DNA of 64,000 nucleotides from Thalassovita taeanensis (GTDB taxonomy: Bacteria; Pseudomonadota; Alphaproteobacteria; Rhodobacterales; Rhodobacteraceae). The position numbers were made by a program, and so were the translations under genes. Each line of letters begins with the position of its first letter. Within the stretch, counting starts at the first letter, position 1. The stretch is taken from assembly GCF_900110775.1 (NCBI RefSeq), contig NZ_FOEP01000002.1:62001-126000 (forward strand), given 5' to 3'. A model generated the notes under the pieces. It was given only the letters and a program-made list of their open reading frames with translations, was not told the origin of the DNA and did not search any database. Positions 63,107 through 64,000 of the stretch are shown here, piece by piece.

Positions 63107-64000
63107 TTATTCCGTTTGATCCAGCTTAGGGCAGGTGATCTTGATCGCAAAGCCTTTGTCTGTGCCGGGCAGCGACAGTTTTGCGCCGTGGCGGGTGGCG
63201 ATCGCCTGCACCAGCGCCAGCCCCAGACCATGCCCCGCCACCGCCTGATCCCGCGGCGCCCGCGTGAACCGCTCGAACAGCGAGGCGCGCAGATCCTCGG
63301 GCAGGCCGGGGCCGGTATCGGCAACGCGCAGCACATGCCCACCGGCGTCTTGGCACAGGCTGAGGTGGATGGCATCGCCGGGGCGGCAGAACTTGATCGC
63401 GTTGTCCAACAGGTTGCTGACCATCTGCGCCAGCAGGCTACGTTCGCCCAGCACCATCAGATCCGGGGCGATCTGGGCGGTGCAGGACAGGCCGCGATCC
63501 TCGGCCAGTGGCGCGTACAGTTCGAACACCTCGCCCGCCAGCACCGACAGGTTGACCGGCACCAGACCGGGGCGCTGGCCTTTGGCGGCTTCAGCGCTGG
63601 AAATATCCAAAAGCGCGTCGAAGATGCGGATGGTCGCGCGCATTTCGGCCTGAATATCGCTGACGGCCTGCTCCTGCCCCTTGATCCGGCTCAGCTTTTG
63701 CTGAATCCGGTTCAGCGGCGTGCGCAGCTCGTGCGCGATGGTATCCGACAGTCGGCTGGTGGCGCGGTTCAGTGCTTCGATCCGGTCCAGCATGTTGTGG
63801 ACATGCGCCTCAAGCGTGCCGAATTCGTCGGCACTGCGCGGGCCGGGCAGGCGTGCGGTCAGGTCGCCCGCCGCCACCCGGTCAGCCAGCGCGTTGATCC
63901 GCCCGATCCGGCCCAGAACCGCCCGCGCCACCCATCCGCCCGCCAGCAGCGACGCCGCGATCAGCCCCAGCGTGACCCAGCCAATCAGCCGCCGCAGGTC
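63107..64000 (-). CDS. Sensor histidine kinase, 5' end outside the window
   Basis: C-terminal 297 residues of a membrane histidine kinase; the frame stays open to the window edge. The visible part begins in a membrane helix (LIGWVTLGLIAASLLAGGWVA). A HAMP domain (ALADRVAAGDLTARL), H box (AHELRTPLNR), N box (NLLDNAIKF), G1 DTGPGLP, F box LFERFTRA and G2 GHGLGLAL follow. A response-regulator gene would be expected just upstream. It is probably first or second in the same transcript as the patatin, caspase-fold and serine-protease genes. Confidence 0.93.
   Translation of the reverse strand, partial: DLRRLIGWVTLGLIAASLLAGGWVARAVLGRIGRINALADRVAAGDLTARLPGPRSADEFGTLEAHVHNMLDRIEALNRATSRLSDTIAHELRTPLNRIQQKLSRIKGQEQAVSDIQAEMRATIRIFDALLDISSAEAAKGQRPGLVPVNLSVLAGEVFELYAPLAEDRGLSCTAQIAPDLMVLGERSLLAQMVSNLLDNAIKFCRPGDAIHLSLCQDAGGHVLRVADTGPGLPEDLRASLFERFTRAPRDQAVAGHGLGLALVQAIATRHGAKLSLPGTDKGFAIKITCPKLDQTE

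Noticed and set aside
1-64000. CRISPR arrays, tRNA or rRNA genes, insertion sequences
   Set aside because: No regularly spaced direct repeats, cloverleaf-like sequences, rRNA signatures or transposase genes were noticed on either strand; a dedicated tRNA scan was not possible.

Overview
The window reads as core chromosome of a marine-type alphaproteobacterium, most likely family Rhodobacteraceae (Roseobacter group). Grounds: high and even GC, a Tad/Flp pilus locus with an OmpA-like lipoprotein where other alphas carry CpaD, a rhizobial/rhodobacterial-type phosphatidylcholine synthase, a DUF1127 protein, TRAP transport, and a ruv-ybgC-tol-pal-tilS-ftsH gene string. This placement rests on recalled family features, not on a database search. 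I found no rRNA, tRNA, CRISPR array, insertion sequence or prophage.

Layout. 1-12.4 kb (+): Tad pilus assembly genes (cpaB, cpaC, OmpA lipoprotein, cpaE, cpaF, tadB, tadC, two TPR lipoproteins, prepilin peptidase), then a winged-helix AAA ATPase coupled by a GTGA overlap to a beta-hydroxyacid dehydrogenase. 12.7-18.5 kb: membrane LytTR regulator, PaaI-type thioesterase, one-carbon genes folD and fhs, a MOSC protein and tam. 18.5-30.3 kb (-): a long run, in transcription order ruvC, ruvA, ruvB, unknown gene, ybgC, tolQ, tolR, tolA, tolB, pal, cpoB, tilS, ftsH, tam, covering Holliday-junction processing, cell-envelope constriction, tRNA modification and membrane proteolysis. 30.6-36.1 kb: DUF1127 protein, a small membrane protein, prmA, a MATE exporter, and an MFS protein divergent from a YeeE/YedE sulfur transporter with an FNR-like site between them. 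36.1-45.1 kb: priA, transaldolase-like fsa, DUF484 gene, xerC, pcs, ogt and ileS. 45.5-49.8 kb: group III truncated haemoglobin, a coupled YcjX/GNAT/YcjF trio, and truA.

49.8-58.1 kb is a nutrient module: a seven-gene (-) operon (TRAP dctP-dctQ-dctM, a BASS-type permease, then 5-oxoprolinase pxpB-pxpC-pxpA) divergent from a MarR-family regulator, with a 6-5-6 palindrome over the likely dctP promoter. A DadA-like amino-acid oxidoreductase follows the regulator. Together they suggest uptake and breakdown of 5-oxoproline or related amino-acid derivatives.

58.4-64.0 kb is the most unusual part: a (-) operon of a sensor histidine kinase (cut by the window end), a patatin-like lipoprotein, a caspase-fold protease with a probable signal peptide, and a secreted chymotrypsin-fold zymogen. 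Three exported hydrolases appear to be expressed behind one kinase. I also found a dispersed 21-bp intergenic motif, GAGTATTT-N3-TCAGAAAGAA, in four exact-core copies plus one diverged copy.
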